NCBI GenBank assembly: GCA_001602645.1
Contig: LUYE01000015.1
Span: forward strand, 50,269 to 114,268
Origin: Methanosarcinales archaeon Methan_01
Lineage (GTDB): Archaea; Halobacteriota; Methanosarcinia; Methanotrichales; Methanotrichaceae
DNA: 64,000 bases
Direction: 5' to 3'
Both the position numbers and the translations under genes were made by a program. Under the pieces are notes generated by a model. It searched no databases. It was given only the letters and a program-made list of their open reading frames with translations, and was not told where the DNA came from. Numbering within the stretch: position 1 is the first letter of the stretch; each line of letters starts with the position of its first letter. Positions 25,305 through 33,110 of this stretch are shown piece after piece.

Positions 25305-26000
25305 ATGGGACTACTCAACCAGATGAGCACGTTGGTCAAGGCCAAGATGAGCACCCTCATGGATAGGGTGGAAGATCCGAACGAGACCCTCGACTACTCT
25401 TACCAGAAGCAGCTGGAGCTTCTCCAGAACGTAAAGAGGGGGGTGGCGGAGGTCGCCACCTCCAAGAAGAGGCTGGAGCTCCAGAAGGCCAGGCTCGCAG
25501 CGAAGATGGACCAGCTCGACTCTCAGGCTCGGGAGGCTGTTAAGGCCGACCGGGAGGACCTCGCCCGCCAGGCCCTGGAGAGGAAGGCGGCCCTGGCCGT
25601 CGAGGCCGCGGGGCTCGAACAGCAGATCTCTGACCTCGGCCAGGAGCAGGCGAAGCTCGAGGCGACCGAGAAGAGGCTCTCAGCCAAGGTCGAGTCCTTC
25701 AGGGTTAAGAAGGAGACGATCAAGGCCCAGTACTCCGCCGCCGAGGCCCAGGTGAAGGTGACCGAGTCCCTCACTGGGATCAGCGAGGAGATGGCCGATG
25801 TCGGTTTAGCCGTTCAGAGATCTGAAGACAAGATTGAGACGATGAAGGCGAGGTCCATGGCCCTCGATGAGCTGGTGGAGACGGGAACCCTGGAGGAGTA
25901 TGCAGGCAAGGACGACGTCGAGAGGGAGCTCGCTCGGGTCCGGGCCCAGGGGAGCGTCGAGGCCGACCTCGCTAGGCTCAAAGCGGAGGAAGGGAGATGA
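25305..26000 (+). CDS. pspA: PspA/IM30 (ESCRT-III family) membrane-stress protein
   Basis: A 231-residue coiled-coil protein of the PspA/Vipp1 family, which binds and reinforces membranes. MGLLNQMSTLVKAKMSTLMDRVEDPNETLDYSYQKQ is the usual N-terminus, followed by long helices rich in Glu, Lys and Ala. ATG 25305 follows GGGGAG and a TATA (TTTTATAAAAT, about 25273-25283); upstream in-frame codons are not coding-like. The stop overlaps the start of pspAA (ATGA). Confidence 0.92.
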   Translation: MGLLNQMSTLVKAKMSTLMDRVEDPNETLDYSYQKQLELLQNVKRGVAEVATSKKRLELQKARLAAKMDQLDSQAREAVKADREDLARQALERKAALAVEAAGLEQQISDLGQEQAKLEATEKRLSAKVESFRVKKETIKAQYSAAEAQVKVTESLTGISEEMADVGLAVQRSEDKIETMKARSMALDELVETGTLEEYAGKDDVERELARVRAQGSVEADLARLKAEEGR

Positions 26001-26275
26001 TCATCCGGATCATGGGAGAGGGACAGTACAGGGTGAAGAGCGCCCTCCTGGACGATCTGAACGTCATCGACAACCGGATCGTCGATCGGGTGGCGAGGGA
26101 GGACGAGGCGGGGTTCCAAGAGGAGCTTTCTAGGCTGATTGCGACGATCAAGGCGAAGGGGGAGCCTCTGGACCCGAAGGAGATCGTCGAGTCGGAGATC
26201 ATCGTCCCGCCGGGAGACCTGACCCTATCCGAGGCGGAGCGGGTATTCAGCGGCTCCGGCCTGATCGAGGATTAG
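25997..26275 (+). CDS. pspAA: PspA-associated protein PspAA
   Basis: A 92-residue protein (IIRIMGEGQYRVKSALLDDLNVIDNRIVDRV, ending in an IIVPPGDLTLSEAERVFSGSGLI motif) that matches the PspAA domain found beside pspA in archaea and some bacteria. It overlaps pspA by 4 nt, so the pair is co-translated. It probably partners PspA at the membrane. Confidence 0.88.
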   Translation: MIIRIMGEGQYRVKSALLDDLNVIDNRIVDRVAREDEAGFQEELSRLIATIKAKGEPLDPKEIVESEIIVPPGDLTLSEAERVFSGSGLIED

Positions 26276-26314
26276 GGGGGCTGGCCGAAACCCTCTCCGG
26301 GGAACCTATGCCCC

Positions 26315-26346
26315 ATCCCCCGGGAGGGGATCGGACCCCTCTTTTT
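26315..26346. terminator. Hairpin between pspAA and the convergent RNase gene
   Basis: ATCCCC (26315-26320) and GGGGAT (26326-26331) form a short stem, followed by CCCCTCTTTTT to 26346. It lies between convergent genes and may serve both. Confidence 0.4.
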
Positions 26347-27722
26347 CATGAGAGGGTGAAGCTCTCGTTGGCTTTTGGTATGATCAACTCGACATCAAAC
26401 TCGCTCCTGACGGCCTCTGCCATCGAAGAGGCGGCGTAGGGCTCACCATGGTTGAGGAAGACCGTCCTCGGGAAATCCTCGAAGGCGCGGAGCCAGTTGA
26501 GGAGCTCGTTTCTTCCGGCATGGGCTGAGAATGTGTCGAGGGATTCGATCCTGGCCTGGACGTCCAGCTCCTTATTCATCATTTTGATCGTCTTCGTCCC
26601 GTTCAGCAGCCTACGCCCCAGGGTTCCCTCAGCCTGATAGCCGATGAATAGAATGGTGGAGTTCTTACGTCCTAGGTTCTGAACCAGATGGTGGAGAACT
26701 CTGCCACCGGTGCACATGCCGCTGGCGGAGATTATGATGGAGGGCTCTTTCAGGTCGTTTATCGCCATAGACTCTTCTTTTGACCTGGCATAACGGATCC
26801 CGGGGAACTCCAGGGGGCTATCTCCGACCTTCAGGAGCCGGAGGGTCTCCTCGTCGAAGTACTCCGGGTGGCGTCGATAGATCTCTGTAGCCGAGATCGC
26901 CATGGGGCTGTCGACAAAGCACTTGACCCCCTTCAACTTCCCCTTTTCTGCATAGCGGTTCAGCTCGTACAGGATCTCCTGGGTTCGTCCGACGGCGAAG
27001 GCGGGGATTACGATGTTTCCGCCCCTCTCGATCGTGTCGAGGACGATCTCCAAAAGCCTCTTCCCCCGGTCGGCGATCTCTCCGTGATCCTTGTCCCCGT
27101 AGGTCGATTCGATCACCACCCAATCGGCCTCTTTCGCCGTCTCGGGATCGCGGAGGAAGGGGGCGCCGGGTCGGCCCACGTCGCCGCTTGTTATCAACTT
27201 CTTTCTTCCAATGGATAGCTCGATGGAGGCCGAGCCGAGGATGTGGCCCGCATCCAAAAATTTAACAGTAACTCCATTGATCTCCTGGGCCATCCCGTAA
27301 TCGATCGGCTTGAACCTTTTCAGGGCTTCGACGACGTCCCCCTCCGTATAAAGCGGCCTCGCCGGGCCGTTGCCTTTGTTTCTATAACGATTCTCCCGGT
27401 CGGCGGCCTCTTGCATCAGGTAAGCCGAATCTTTGAGCATGATCTCGCAGAGGTCCTCGGTGGCTGGGGTTGAGTAGACGGACCCTGAGAAATCCTCCTT
27501 GACCAGAAGCGGGACCCGCCCGCTGTGGTCGATGTGGGCGTGGGTTAGCAACAACGACTTGAGGGAACGCGGATCGTGCCCAAAGCCCGCGAGGTTCTGA
27601 TCGGTCTCGCCTCCCTGAAAGAGCCCCGCGTCGATCCCGATTCGGAAATCTCCTCCGTCAAGGACCATGTGTGAGCCTGTAACGCCTCCAGCTCCTCCGT
27701 AAAACTCCAGCTTCATATGCAT
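26346..27722 (-). CDS. Beta-CASP metallo-beta-lactamase fold ribonuclease
   Basis: A 458-residue RNA-processing nuclease of the RNase J/CPSF73-like superfamily. Metal ligands are in LLTHAHIDHSG (motif 2), DAGHILGSAS (motif 3) and GDVGR (motif 4); beta-CASP motifs A-C follow (STYGD, ASGMCTGG, HAGR with a downstream LNHGEPYA). It lacks the N-terminal KH domains of aCPSF1, so it belongs to the shorter archaeal aCPSF2-like or a related group. Start ATG 27722; MKLEFYGG four codons later is an alternative. Confidence 0.9.
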   Translation of the reverse strand: MHMKLEFYGGAGGVTGSHMVLDGGDFRIGIDAGLFQGGETDQNLAGFGHDPRSLKSLLLTHAHIDHSGRVPLLVKEDFSGSVYSTPATEDLCEIMLKDSAYLMQEAADRENRYRNKGNGPARPLYTEGDVVEALKRFKPIDYGMAQEINGVTVKFLDAGHILGSASIELSIGRKKLITSGDVGRPGAPFLRDPETAKEADWVVIESTYGDKDHGEIADRGKRLLEIVLDTIERGGNIVIPAFAVGRTQEILYELNRYAEKGKLKGVKCFVDSPMAISATEIYRRHPEYFDEETLRLLKVGDSPLEFPGIRYARSKEESMAINDLKEPSIIISASGMCTGGRVLHHLVQNLGRKNSTILFIGYQAEGTLGRRLLNGTKTIKMMNKELDVQARIESLDTFSAHAGRNELLNWLRAFEDFPRTVFLNHGEPYAASSMAEAVRSEFDVELIIPKANESFTLS

Positions 27723-27816
27723 ATAAAAGTGTCTTGTCCAGATTAAGCTTCCGGGATCGAGAGACGGTTCGATTCACGAAGTGGGCGACTGGAGTCAAGG
27801 CAAAAAATTATGACCT

Positions 27817-28401
27817 TCAGGGTCCCATCAGCTTTTTTATGATCCGCATCAGACCCCCTCTTCCCTCCTCTGAGGAGAATGCCTCCTCCATAAGCCTCGC
27901 CGCTTCGGGCGATGAGGAGATGGCCGCTTTCGATCCCTCCGTCAGGATCTTTGAGATCTCTTCTGCTCTCATATCTTGGCCCGAAGAGCCACCCAGTTTA
28001 GCCAGGACCAGGGGGAGAACGATGGAGAGGATCTTGCCCACTGCCGCTGGAGGCAGCCCCGTCTTCTTCGAGATCGACTGCTTTATCGGCTCCAGATTGC
28101 TCCCAAGAATGGAGTCAAGCATCCTCGATCCCTCGGCCGGGTCCGGTCCGCTCAGGCGGCTGGAGGCACCCTCCCTCGGATCGTTCCTCCCCATCTGAGC
28201 GAGGACCTTCATGATCGCGCTGATGCCCTCTGGCTGGTTCGCATTCCTGTTCATGGCCCCCAGCAGGAGGGGCAACCCCATCTCCAGGGCCGACTTCACC
28301 GATTTATCATCCGCCCCCACCTCTCGGCTGATGAGGGTGAGCTTCTCTCCCGACGTCATCTCTTTCAAAAGACCTCCAACGATCGCATCCATAATCTTCA
28401 T
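27817..28401 (-). CDS. DUF937-type hypothetical protein
   Basis: A 194-residue mostly helical protein with the DUF937 pattern: EKLTLISREVGADDKSVKSALEMGLPLLLGAMNRNA, a Gly/Ser-rich linker, then a repeat-like SISKKTGLPPAAVGKILSIVLPLVLAKLGG. Family function is unknown to me; bacterial members include YidB. ATG 28392 (MDAIVGGLL) is an alternative start. Confidence 0.7.
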   Translation of the reverse strand: MKIMDAIVGGLLKEMTSGEKLTLISREVGADDKSVKSALEMGLPLLLGAMNRNANQPEGISAIMKVLAQMGRNDPREGASSRLSGPDPAEGSRMLDSILGSNLEPIKQSISKKTGLPPAAVGKILSIVLPLVLAKLGGSSGQDMRAEEISKILTEGSKAAISSSPEAARLMEEAFSSEEGRGGLMRIIKKLMGP

Positions 28402-28596
28402 CTCCCGATCGGCACCGTATTACCCAATAGGTTGTCAAACTAATTAATTTTAACCTCTTGGTCCGGCCGTCTCTCCGTCCACTTCAGGTTTGCCCTCCGG
28501 TCCGTAATCCGGGCCTCGTTGCCCTCGGAGGAGATCGTTGTTTTGCAGCCGAAAGTTGGATATTTGATGATTTTAAAGGAGTATTTGGTGGTTTTC

Positions 28597-29001
28597 TTGA
28601 CCAGCATATTGAATATCCAGGGGATTGGGCCGGCGTATGCCGAGTCCCTCGCAGCTGCCGGGATAAGCTCCGTTGAGAAGCTCCTCGAGGCCGGCTCGGG
28701 CAAGAACGGTCGGATGGGGATCGCTGAGAGGACCGGGATCGCGGAGAAGCTCATTCTGGAATGGGTAAACCGGTCGGACCTCTTCCGGATCAAGGGCGTC
28801 GGAGAGAAGTACTCAGATCTCCTGGTGGAGGCTGGGGTCGACACCGTCGTGGAGCTATCGAAGAGGATCCCCGAAAACCTCTACGCAAAGCTGGCTGAGG
28901 TCAACGGGACGAGAAAGCTCGTGAAGAGAAATCCAACCCTCCCTGAGGTGAAGTCCTGGGTCGAACAGGCCAAGGCCCTTCCGAGGATGATCCAACACTG
29001 A
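28597..29001 (+). CDS. Helix-hairpin-helix DUF4332-type protein
   Basis: A 134-residue protein with two helix-hairpin-helix motifs: ILNIQGIGPAYAESLAAAGI (N-terminal) and LFRIKGVGEKYSDLLVEAGVDTV (middle). These commonly bind DNA backbone. TTG 28597 (MTSILNIQGIG) is chosen because the family begins just before this hairpin and GGTGG lies five bases upstream; ATG 28567 and 28519 are possible but would add hydrophobic residues that look non-coding. Confidence 0.72.
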   Translation: MTSILNIQGIGPAYAESLAAAGISSVEKLLEAGSGKNGRMGIAERTGIAEKLILEWVNRSDLFRIKGVGEKYSDLLVEAGVDTVVELSKRIPENLYAKLAEVNGTRKLVKRNPTLPEVKSWVEQAKALPRMIQH

Positions 29002-29189
29002 GCCGGCGCCAAAATATTTAATATGTTTATTCAGTCGGATGCCCCTCCCTGGCGGCGGGGCTTACGTCTGAAATTCTGATCTTTTTGGCTTAATTTGTGC
29101 CATGCTTCAGCCAAAGGTAGCAGTAATCCCGAGGGAGAACTCCCCGTTACAGAAACAGTAACTTCTCCTGGAGCGGGCTTCTTCCAATT
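29002..29189 (+). other. Intergenic stretch with an orphan promoter and hairpins
   Basis: A strong TATA-like AAATATTTAATATG (about 29013-29026) points to the right but no ORF follows. Downstream are GCCCC...GGGGC (about 29040-29061), a CTTTTT run at about 29084 and a second dyad GTTAC...GTAAC (about 29147-29163). A small RNA is possible; the evidence is weak. Confidence 0.25.
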
Positions 29190-30491
29190 TCAGAGCCCGA
29201 ACTCCGGCAGCCTCTCCCGGGCTATCTCCCTCTCCCGCTGGTGCTCGACGAGGAAGGACCGGATTCTCTCGGCCGCCTCCTTCTTGCAGGTCCCACAGAC
29301 CCGCTTGCCGCTCTTGCATTCGTCGAAGATCTCCTTAAGCTCGTCCTCGTCCCCGGATAAGTGGAATAACATCAGCTCGTAGACGGTGCACCTGTCTGGC
29401 TCCCCTCCTAGCTTCTTCTGCTCGGCTAGGGACTGCCTTCCGCCGGTGACCGCTCTCATCACCTTCTTTCTCGCCTCCTCGGGGTCCTCGGTGAGGGCGA
29501 TGTGGCTCTCTGGCTTCGAGGATGACATCTTCCCGCCGGTGAGGCCGGTCATGAACCGATGGTATAGGGACGCCGGAGGGACGAAGCCGTAGCCTCCAGC
29601 CTCCACCTCGAGGCTCCTCATCGCCTCCTCGACCCTTCCCGAGTCCTTCGCCATGGCGTCGAAGACGTCGATGTGCTCCTCGTACCGTTTCACCTTCCTG
29701 TAGCCCATCTCCCGGAGGCGGGCGGCAGCGGCATCGATCAGGTCAGGGCCTGCTGCCTTCCCCCGGAGGCTGACGCGCCCCTCCCTCTCCTCCACCAAGA
29801 ACTTTCTCATCCTGGCGGCGAGGTCCCGGGTGAGCCGGATGTGGGCGTCCTGGTCTGAGCCGACGGGTATGACGACGGGCTTCGGCCCCCCGTTCTCGGC
29901 GAGCTGGGGGTGGAGGATGTCGGCGCTCTGGACCATGACGGAGACCATGTGGGCGACGTTCGTCTCCCCGGAGAAGCCGTAAATGGCGGCCAGCTCCGAG
30001 AACCGGGCGGCGGCGGCGAGCTCGAAGGCGAGGTCCCGGACCGCCCCCCTCTTGGACTGGAAGTATATGGTCGCCGACGGCTCAAGCCCCAGGGCGATGA
30101 TGCTGAGGACGTACTCCTCGATCCCCAGCTCTCGGCACCGCTGCCAGCTTATCCCCCGGACCGAGTGGGCCTCCATGTCGGCGATGGCGACGAAGGCGTC
30201 CCCCCCGTGCTTCTGGTGCCAGATGATCTCCTCCATCACCATCTTGCCGCCGAGATGAACCTTGCCGCTGGGCATGAACCCGCTCATCACGGCGAAGGGC
30301 CTCTTATCATTCATCGCCTCGACGACCCGCTGGTAATCGCGGTGGCCAAATATTATATGTCTTTTCATATATGAATGGGGATCGTCGATCTGGGGCAGAA
30401 GTTCCTCGAAGCTCGATATCCCGAACTCCTCGAATAGCTTCGAGTAGTCGTCTATCGAGACCGCGCCCCAGGGGTCCAGCTTCGTTGCCAT
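29190..30491 (-). CDS. trpS: Tryptophanyl-tRNA synthetase
   Basis: Class Ic aminoacyl-tRNA synthetase of archaeal/eukaryotic type, 433 residues. The HIGH-like motif is [10 protein letters not shown] and the KMSKS motif is [10 protein letters not shown]. The archaeal N-terminus [25 protein letters not shown] is present, and [20 protein letters not shown] and the C-terminal [16 protein letters not shown] are typical. Confidence 0.95.
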   Translation of the reverse strand: MATKLDPWGAVSIDDYSKLFEEFGISSFEELLPQIDDPHSYMKRHIIFGHRDYQRVVEAMNDKRPFAVMSGFMPSGKVHLGGKMVMEEIIWHQKHGGDAFVAIADMEAHSVRGISWQRCRELGIEEYVLSIIALGLEPSATIYFQSKRGAVRDLAFELAAAARFSELAAIYGFSGETNVAHMVSVMVQSADILHPQLAENGGPKPVVIPVGSDQDAHIRLTRDLAARMRKFLVEEREGRVSLRGKAAGPDLIDAAAARLREMGYRKVKRYEEHIDVFDAMAKDSGRVEEAMRSLEVEAGGYGFVPPASLYHRFMTGLTGGKMSSSKPESHIALTEDPEEARKKVMRAVTGGRQSLAEQKKLGGEPDRCTVYELMLFHLSGDEDELKEIFDECKSGKRVCGTCKKEAAERIRSFLVEHQREREIARERLPEFGL

Positions 30492-30603
30492 AAGTCCAGG
30501 CGATGCAGAATATGGTATATTTACCTTCTCGTCATCTCCCCAGAGGCGGGGTGGCCGAGCCCAGAGGCCATCTCAAAATATTTAAATCATGAAGTCGATA
30601 ATA

Positions 30604-31275
30604 ATGGCGATGGACCTCGAATTCTTCCCCTGCGACCTTGTGACCTGGGACGGGTTTTATGACCTCGCCCGGGCCCTATCCCGCAAGATCAAGGCATCGG
30701 GCTGGAGGCCCGACCTGGTGGTGGCCATAGGCCGGGGTGGCTACGTCCCGGCCCGGGTCGTCTGTGACCTTTTGGTCCACGACCTTCTCACCAGCATCAA
30801 GGTCGAGCACTGGGGGATCGCAGCCCGGAAGAGGGATCGGGCATGGGTCCGCTTCCCCCTGGCTACGGCCGTTTCCGGCCAGAGGGTCCTCGTCGTCGAC
30901 GACGTCACCGACACTGGTGACACCCTTTTGGCGACGGCGGGCTACTTAAAAGGCCTGGGTCCTGGGGAGGTGAGGACCGCGGTCCTGCAGCACAAGGCCA
31001 GCTCCTCCTTCGAGCCGGACTACTACGCCGAGCGGATCGACGTTTGGAGGTGGATCATATACCCTTGGGCGGCCCACGAGGATCTGGTGGGGTTCACCGA
31101 GCGGGTCCTCACCGGAGCGGATCGTCCCCTCTCGAAGGGTGAGATCATCGCAGATTTGAAGCGGAGGTTTGAGATCGATCTGGATCCGGAGGAGATGGCC
31201 GAGGTCCTGGAGGACGTCGTCGCCCTGGGGATGGCCGCCAGGTCTGGATCAGTTTATCAGGTCAATAGATGCTGA
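30604..31275 (+). CDS. Purine-type phosphoribosyltransferase fused to a small C-terminal domain
   Basis: A 223-residue PRTase. Core: VVAIGRGGYVPARVVCDLL and the PRPP loop VLVVDDVTDTGDTL. The final 60 residues (SKGEIIADLKRRFEIDLDPEEMAEVLEDVVALGMAARSGSVYQV) resemble a winged helix, so a regulatory function is possible alongside salvage. A TATA (AAAATATTTAAAT, about 30575-30587) puts the transcript start close to ATG 30604/30610, so it is leaderless; the ATG at 30589 lies too near TATA. Substrate (hypoxanthine, guanine or xanthine) is not clear. Confidence 0.82.
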   Translation: MAMDLEFFPCDLVTWDGFYDLARALSRKIKASGWRPDLVVAIGRGGYVPARVVCDLLVHDLLTSIKVEHWGIAARKRDRAWVRFPLATAVSGQRVLVVDDVTDTGDTLLATAGYLKGLGPGEVRTAVLQHKASSSFEPDYYAERIDVWRWIIYPWAAHEDLVGFTERVLTGADRPLSKGEIIADLKRRFEIDLDPEEMAEVLEDVVALGMAARSGSVYQVNRC

Positions 31276-31355
31276 ATGATAATCTATTTGGATAAACAAA
31301 AATAAGCTATTTATATGAGGATGATTTTCTAAACCGAAAAATAGATGTGATATTT

Positions 31356-31745
31356 ATGAGACAATTTTCGGTCAAAGTTTTGGACGACGACGACCGGGAG
31401 TTCGTGGAGGTCCTCCGAGGCCTTGGCATCCCCCGGAACGTCGCCAGCATGATCACTTACCTCGCCAACGTCGAGGAAGCCACCTCCCGGGAGATCGAGA
31501 TCGGATCCAACCTACGGCAGCCTGAGGTCAGCATCGCCATGAGGTCCCTCAGAAACAACGGCTGGGTCGAGGAGCGTGAGGTGAAGAAGGACGGGAAGGG
31601 AAGGCCGATGAAGGTCTACCGGCTGATCATATCACTCGAGGAGATCATCAAACACTTCGAGGAGGAGAAGAAGGTCGAGTCGACGATGGTGATGGAAAAT
31701 ATAGAAAGGCTGAAGGATCTGAGCGGAAGGCTCACCAGCATCTGA
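31356..31745 (+). CDS. Winged-helix transcriptional regulator
   Basis: A 129-residue protein with an HTH/winged helix (EVLRGLGIPRNVASMITYLANVEEATSREIE, LRQPEVSIAMRSLRNNGWVEEREVKKDGKGRPMKVYRL) and a C-terminal coiled-coil helix for dimerisation. ATG 31356 is chosen; a TATA (AGCTATTTATATGAGG, about 31305-31320) is upstream. Target unknown; a common archaeal regulator type. Confidence 0.8.
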   Translation: MRQFSVKVLDDDDREFVEVLRGLGIPRNVASMITYLANVEEATSREIEIGSNLRQPEVSIAMRSLRNNGWVEEREVKKDGKGRPMKVYRLIISLEEIIKHFEEEKKVESTMVMENIERLKDLSGRLTSI

Positions 31746-31754
31746 ACTGGCCCC

Positions 31755-31967
31755 TCATCCGGAAGAGACGACCCGGACGATCTCCAGATCGCCGGGCTCC
31801 ACCAGATCGTCGGTCGGAACTGGGTGGCCATCTAAGAGGGCCACCACCGTCTCGGCGTTTATATCCAGAAGCTCGAGGAGGCGGTCGTAGGTCTGGCCCA
31901 CCTCCCAAGGGACGCGCCTCTCGGTGACGCGGCCGTCGGCTCGGATTTTGACGTTGAGATCCTTCAC
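31755..31967 (-). CDS. Beta-grasp (ThiS/MoaD/SAMP-like) small protein ending in SSG
   Basis: A 70-residue ubiquitin-like fold: VKIRADGRVTERRVPWEVGQTYDRLLELLDINAETVVALLDGHPVPTDDLVEPGDLEIVRVVSSG. ThiS, MoaD and SAMP proteins end in Gly-Gly for sulfur transfer or conjugation; here the end is Ser-Ser-Gly, so either the terminal diglycine is lost or the protein acts without it. GTG 31967 overlaps the stop of the upstream small gene by 1 nt. A role in sulfur relay or protein modification is inferred from family only. Confidence 0.75.
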   Translation of the reverse strand: MKDLNVKIRADGRVTERRVPWEVGQTYDRLLELLDINAETVVALLDGHPVPTDDLVEPGDLEIVRVVSSG

Positions 31968-32107
31968 TACTCTTTCTCACCGCCTGTGCCCACGAGATCA
32001 TCGAGGTTCTCCTCGATCAGCTTCTTCTCCAGGTTCTCCGTCTTCTTGTCGCCCTTCCGCTCCACGTCTCGTTTCTTGAACTTAGGCACAAGCATCACCC
32101 CAGCCAT
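31967..32107 (-). CDS. 46-residue basic/acidic mini-protein upstream of the beta-grasp gene
   Basis: ATG 32107 opens a frame with M-A-G-V-M-L-V-P-K-F-K-K-R-D-V-E-R-K-G-D and a charged helical second half ending EKE. The stop TAG shares its last base (as read) with the GTG of the beta-grasp gene, which suggests translational coupling. Codon third positions are G/C rich as in real genes here. No family recognised. Confidence 0.55.
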   Translation of the reverse strand: MAGVMLVPKFKKRDVERKGDKKTENLEKKLIEENLDDLVGTGGEKE

Positions 32108-32138
32108 CACTTCGATCTCAGGCGGTATTAACCTTTCG

Positions 32139-33044
32139 TCACCCTCCCCGTCGGCCGATGGCAGCCCACTGGTCGTATATCCCCAGGTCGTCGGGGTTTG
32201 CCGCCACCTCGGCAGACCATCCGACGGACCTGAGGGCTTCGGCGACGATCCTGGCCTCCCTTTCGGTGTAGGTGGTGTATATCACCAGATCCCTCGCCAG
32301 CATCGCCGAGCTGATCAGGATCTCTCTCCAGAGGGGCCAGTTGACGTCGTCGATGAGCCCCACCATGAAACCCACCACCGCATTGAACCTCCGGGGCGGA
32401 AAGAACCGGTCCAGGAGCCGGGCGTCCAGGACCATCGCCCTATCGGGTTCGAGGTATTCGGCCTTCAGGGCCATGCATATCTCGCAGCTGTCCACGTCCT
32501 CCGTCCAGGGCCGAAGGCCGAGCCTCTTCAGAGCCTGGCTTCCCATCCCGCTCCCGCAGCAGATCTCCAGCACCTCGCTTCTGGAGGGGAGGAGAGGTCG
32601 GAGGAACCTCTCCAGGCCGTCGATCCTCTCGGGGACGAAGAGGGGGGGGCTCGCCACGGGGCATCCATCGCAGAAGAGCTCTTCTTTGAGGGAGATGGCG
32701 AGGGCCTCCACCACCCCCTCCAAGAACCTCCCCTCCTCTGCCTGGACAATTCTGGAGGCGTTATTCTGCAAAAGGGCGTCCAGGGCCCCCGAGGCGGAAT
32801 AGCGGTCCGTCAGGAGGAGCCAGATCTCAGCTGGCTCCGTCAGCTTCAGGGCGACCCCGAGCCGATCGGATCCGGCCTTCTCCACCACCACCTCGATCAG
32901 TTCTTTGGCCTTCAGCCCCGACCGAAGGATCTCCGAGGTGACCGGGAGGCGGATGAGGTCGGCGAGGGACTCTTCGGCGAGGAAGACCTCCTCTTCGCCG
33001 TCGATCTTCAAAATCTCGTGGAGCAGCACGGACGAGAGATCCAA
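32139..33044 (-). CDS. SAM-dependent methyltransferase-like protein
   Basis: A 301-residue protein. The C-terminal half has the methyltransferase motif I VLEICCGSGMGSQAL and the acidic strand-2 partner VDSCEICMALKAEY, then an RFNAVVGFMVGLIDD strand. The N-terminal 140 residues are helical and not recognised. A CDGC pair sits before the SAM domain. TTG 33044 is the only upstream start. It is divergent from the MutS2-like gene. Confidence 0.65.
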   Translation of the reverse strand: MDLSSVLLHEILKIDGEEEVFLAEESLADLIRLPVTSEILRSGLKAKELIEVVVEKAGSDRLGVALKLTEPAEIWLLLTDRYSASGALDALLQNNASRIVQAEEGRFLEGVVEALAISLKEELFCDGCPVASPPLFVPERIDGLERFLRPLLPSRSEVLEICCGSGMGSQALKRLGLRPWTEDVDSCEICMALKAEYLEPDRAMVLDARLLDRFFPPRRFNAVVGFMVGLIDDVNWPLWREILISSAMLARDLVIYTTYTEREARIVAEALRSVGWSAEVAANPDDLGIYDQWAAIGRRGG

Positions 33045-33110
33045 GCCCGAGAGATATCAAGGTTTCTTTCGGGGAAACGGCTATATGGTCTCCTGGCGAT
33101 CCGCCTACGG

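Noticed and set aside
31986..33110. Upstream half of a 1047-codon plus-strand frame ending in the MutS2-like gene
   Set aside because: It is antisense to the methyltransferase (32139-33044), its residues look like shadow coding, and a TATA box plus TTG at 33111 mark the true start.
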